DNA of 64,000 nucleotides from an uncultured Clostridia bacterium (lineage in GTDB: Bacteria > Bacillota > Clostridia > Lachnospirales > Lachnospiraceae). The notes under the pieces were generated by a model. It was not told the DNA's origin and did no database searches. It saw only the letters and a list, made by a program, of their open reading frames with translations. Shown one piece after another: positions 62,746-64,000 of the stretch (position 1 is the stretch's first letter; the number at the start of each line of letters is the position of its first letter). Both the position numbers and the translations under genes were made by a program. Location of the stretch: positions 1-64,000 of the forward strand of contig CALBNS010000019.1 of the NCBI GenBank assembly GCA_937896665.1. The letters are read 5' to 3'.

Positions 62746-63309
62746 TTACACAGCTAGAATTGCTGTAGCTTCCTCTTCCGTAAGCTCTTCCTCAAATTTT
62801 GCAAGAAATCCGTCTAGTACACTGATTGCTGTTAGTTCAGCATCAATTGTAAGTTCTTTGTTTTCGAAAGCCAACGCAAAGCCGGATCCTCCTTGACCAA
62901 TCATGGTAAACCGAATCTTCTTTCCGTTTTCCTTCTCGTGAACAAAACGGAATAACACAGTCTTCAGCGACCTTCCTTTTCCTGTAAACAGTAGAACACG
63001 CACTTTCTTTTCCTTGTCTTCTGAGTATTCACCAGTTGAAAGTTTAGAAAGATTCTCTAATCTCCAAGTAAGAATACCTGTTTTTGCTGTAATTTCTTCC
63101 TTTGTGATAAATGATCTTATGATTTCTTCATACTGGTTCAATACATCATATTTTGTAGGCTTGTAGTTTACCGTAAAACCTCCACTGCAATGTCCTACAT
63201 TATGCTCTTCTGTTTCCACCTCTTCATTTTCCGGCAAGCTGGTTCCCTCAAATTCGTACATGTAGACTTCGCCTGCACCCAGAACAATTTCTTCTCCTTC
63301 TTTCTTCAT
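62746..63309 (-). CDS. phage major tail protein
   Basis: 187 residues with ATG at 63309 behind GGAGGAAG. Beta-rich: GAGEVYMYEFEG, GGFTVNYKPTKYDVLNQ, TGILTWRLENLSKL, then a charged tail EEELTEEEATAILAV. Position and size fit the tail tube subunit. It overlaps the tail terminator gene by 4 bases (ATGA). Confidence 0.8.
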   Translation of the reverse strand: MKKEGEEIVLGAGEVYMYEFEGTSLPENEEVETEEHNVGHCSGGFTVNYKPTKYDVLNQYEEIIRSFITKEEITAKTGILTWRLENLSKLSTGEYSEDKEKKVRVLLFTGKGRSLKTVLFRFVHEKENGKKIRFTMIGQGGSGFALAFENKELTIDAELTAISVLDGFLAKFEEELTEEEATAILAV

Positions 63310-63677
63310 ACTTTCTTCCTCCAGTCTATCCTGTAATATTTGCTTAGTTCCCATTTTTGAATTTCTTCGTTATATATTCGTCCTCCGCCGGACATTAATT
63401 CCGAACGAAAGCGGATATTCTCAAATACCTGGAATGGATCGTCCTCCTCCATTCCAAGTATATCTTGTATTTTAGCGTGAATTTCCATTCCGGAATCATA
63501 ATCATCACAGATTACGTTGAGTGTAAGCTGGCTTTGGTTTAAGTGTCCGGATGAAATATCGGTGAATGTATAAGCAATATTTATTCCCGAGTCCGGATCT
63601 ACAACCATTACCGGATATAATCGTCCTTCAAGCTCTGGAATCATTTTCTCAATGTAGTTTTTTATGCTATATTCCAT
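63306..63677 (-). CDS. phage tail terminator / completion protein
   Basis: 123 residues, beginning MEYSIKNYIEKMIPELEGRL, with mixed alpha/beta content: SGHLNQSQLTLNVICDDYDSG, and FENIRFRSELMSGGGRIY. It lies between an HK97-gp10-like gene and the major tail gene, where tail terminators are found. Overlaps the gp10-like gene by 11 bases. Confidence 0.72.
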   Translation of the reverse strand: MEYSIKNYIEKMIPELEGRLYPVMVVDPDSGINIAYTFTDISSGHLNQSQLTLNVICDDYDSGMEIHAKIQDILGMEEDDPFQVFENIRFRSELMSGGGRIYNEEIQKWELSKYYRIDWRKKV

Positions 63678-64000
63678 CCACTGACCCTCCTAATATTCGT
63701 TCGACAGAATTTTTCTTTGCAAGTTTTGCATTTTCAAGAAACGGCTGAGGCTTCTGACCATGTGTAAAATGCTTACCCTTATATTTACCTGCTAAGACCG
63801 TATATCCCCAAGGTGTCTTCCTGCCATCACCATTAGTAGCGTAAATACCGGTTCCATTATGTACATACGGGGCGTATTCCAGATTACTTCCTATGCGTCC
63901 TATAATTTCATTCTCTGTGACTTCTACCTCGCTCGTAATTGATGCTCTCAAGATACCCATGTCGACGGGGCAATTTTTGCTCGCCTCTGCTTCTATGACA
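63667..64000 (-). CDS. HK97 gp10-like head-tail component, cut by the window edge
   Basis: At least 111 codons; the frame stays open to 64000 and the true start is outside. Upstream of the internal Met at 63960 the frame reads AEASKNCPVDMGILRASIT, the expected form of the family motif APVDTGxLRxSI, so translation does not begin at that Met. Next part SNLEYAPYVHNGTG and a C-terminal PFLENAKLAKK also match the family. Confidence 0.85.
   Translation of the reverse strand, partial: VIEAEASKNCPVDMGILRASITSEVEVTENEIIGRIGSNLEYAPYVHNGTGIYATNGDGRKTPWGYTVLAGKYKGKHFTHGQKPQPFLENAKLAKKNSVERILGGSVDGI

Larger units (their letters stand above)
52959..64000. mobile_element. siphovirus prophage, lysis-to-tail part, running off the window
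   Basis: From right to left the minus-strand order is head-tail joining (HK97-gp10), tail terminator, major tail protein, G/GT tail chaperones, tape measure, distal tail, tail endopeptidase, DUF859 structural protein, holin, amidase: a complete siphovirus tail and lysis module. The 1053-residue tape measure suggests a tail near 150 nm by the usual length rule. Head, packaging, regulation and integrase genes must be beyond the right edge. Genes are intact, so the element could be active. Confidence 0.9.

Overview
The window is a chromosomal segment of a low-GC, spore-forming Firmicute, most likely a Lachnospiraceae gut anaerobe (Blautia/Dorea/Mediterraneibacter-like). Evidence: strong AGGAGG ribosome sites and Gram-positive sigma-A promoters, rubrerythrin, the ylxM-ffh-rpsP-khpA-rimM-trmD-rplS-lepB-rbgA-rnhB order, a spore cortex-lytic enzyme gene, and several proteins (DUF5716, DUF5717, DUF5662, DUF1292, paired DUF1212/DUF3815) that I associate with this family. 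This is judged from memory of families; no search was run.

Layout. 1-7.5 kb: topB, ppk1, asd, argH, queH on the minus strand. 7.6-9.2 kb: a plus-strand ABC transporter pair without a binding protein. 9.2-14.6 kb: a minus-strand aromatic operon (aroB, aroC, aroA, DAHP synthase, HAD phosphatase) behind a consensus promoter and a leader with a Phe/Tyr-rich peptide ORF, a candidate antiterminator and an intrinsic terminator. 14.7-15.5 kb: tRNA-Thr and rubrerythrin. 15.6-24.7 kb: the translation and secretion cluster. 24.7-33 kb: subtilisin-like protease, Cys-rich repeat protein, several unknown small genes, ABC-F protein, thioesterase, two-component system. 33-45.3 kb: trpS, phosphatase, DUF5662, TraX, a GH13 homologue without catalytic residues, UvrD helicase, gltX, and two DUF3815/DUF1212 exporter pairs on either side of an aminotransferase gene. 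45.3-52 kb: a minus-strand cluster centred on an Hsp70-like DUF5716 protein, giant DUF5717 protein and TPR-like protein, with a secreted nuclease and an unknown gene upstream. 52.0-52.96 kb: the first part of a sleC-like spore cortex-lytic enzyme, which stops abruptly. 52.96-64 kb: the lysis, baseplate and tail part of a siphovirus prophage that runs off the window.

Most interesting: (1) the prophage appears to sit inside the sleC-like germination gene, the arrangement known for skin/sigK and SPbeta/spsM, so mother-cell excision could rebuild the gene; (2) the aro operon looks controlled by ribosome-mediated attenuation with a leader peptide reading YFFFYFQGFYF; (3) the Hsp70-like DUF5716/DUF5717/TPR module is an uncharacterised candidate system; (4) the debranching-enzyme homologue looks like a pseudoenzyme; (5) the tail chaperone has a textbook CCCAAAC -1 frameshift site.
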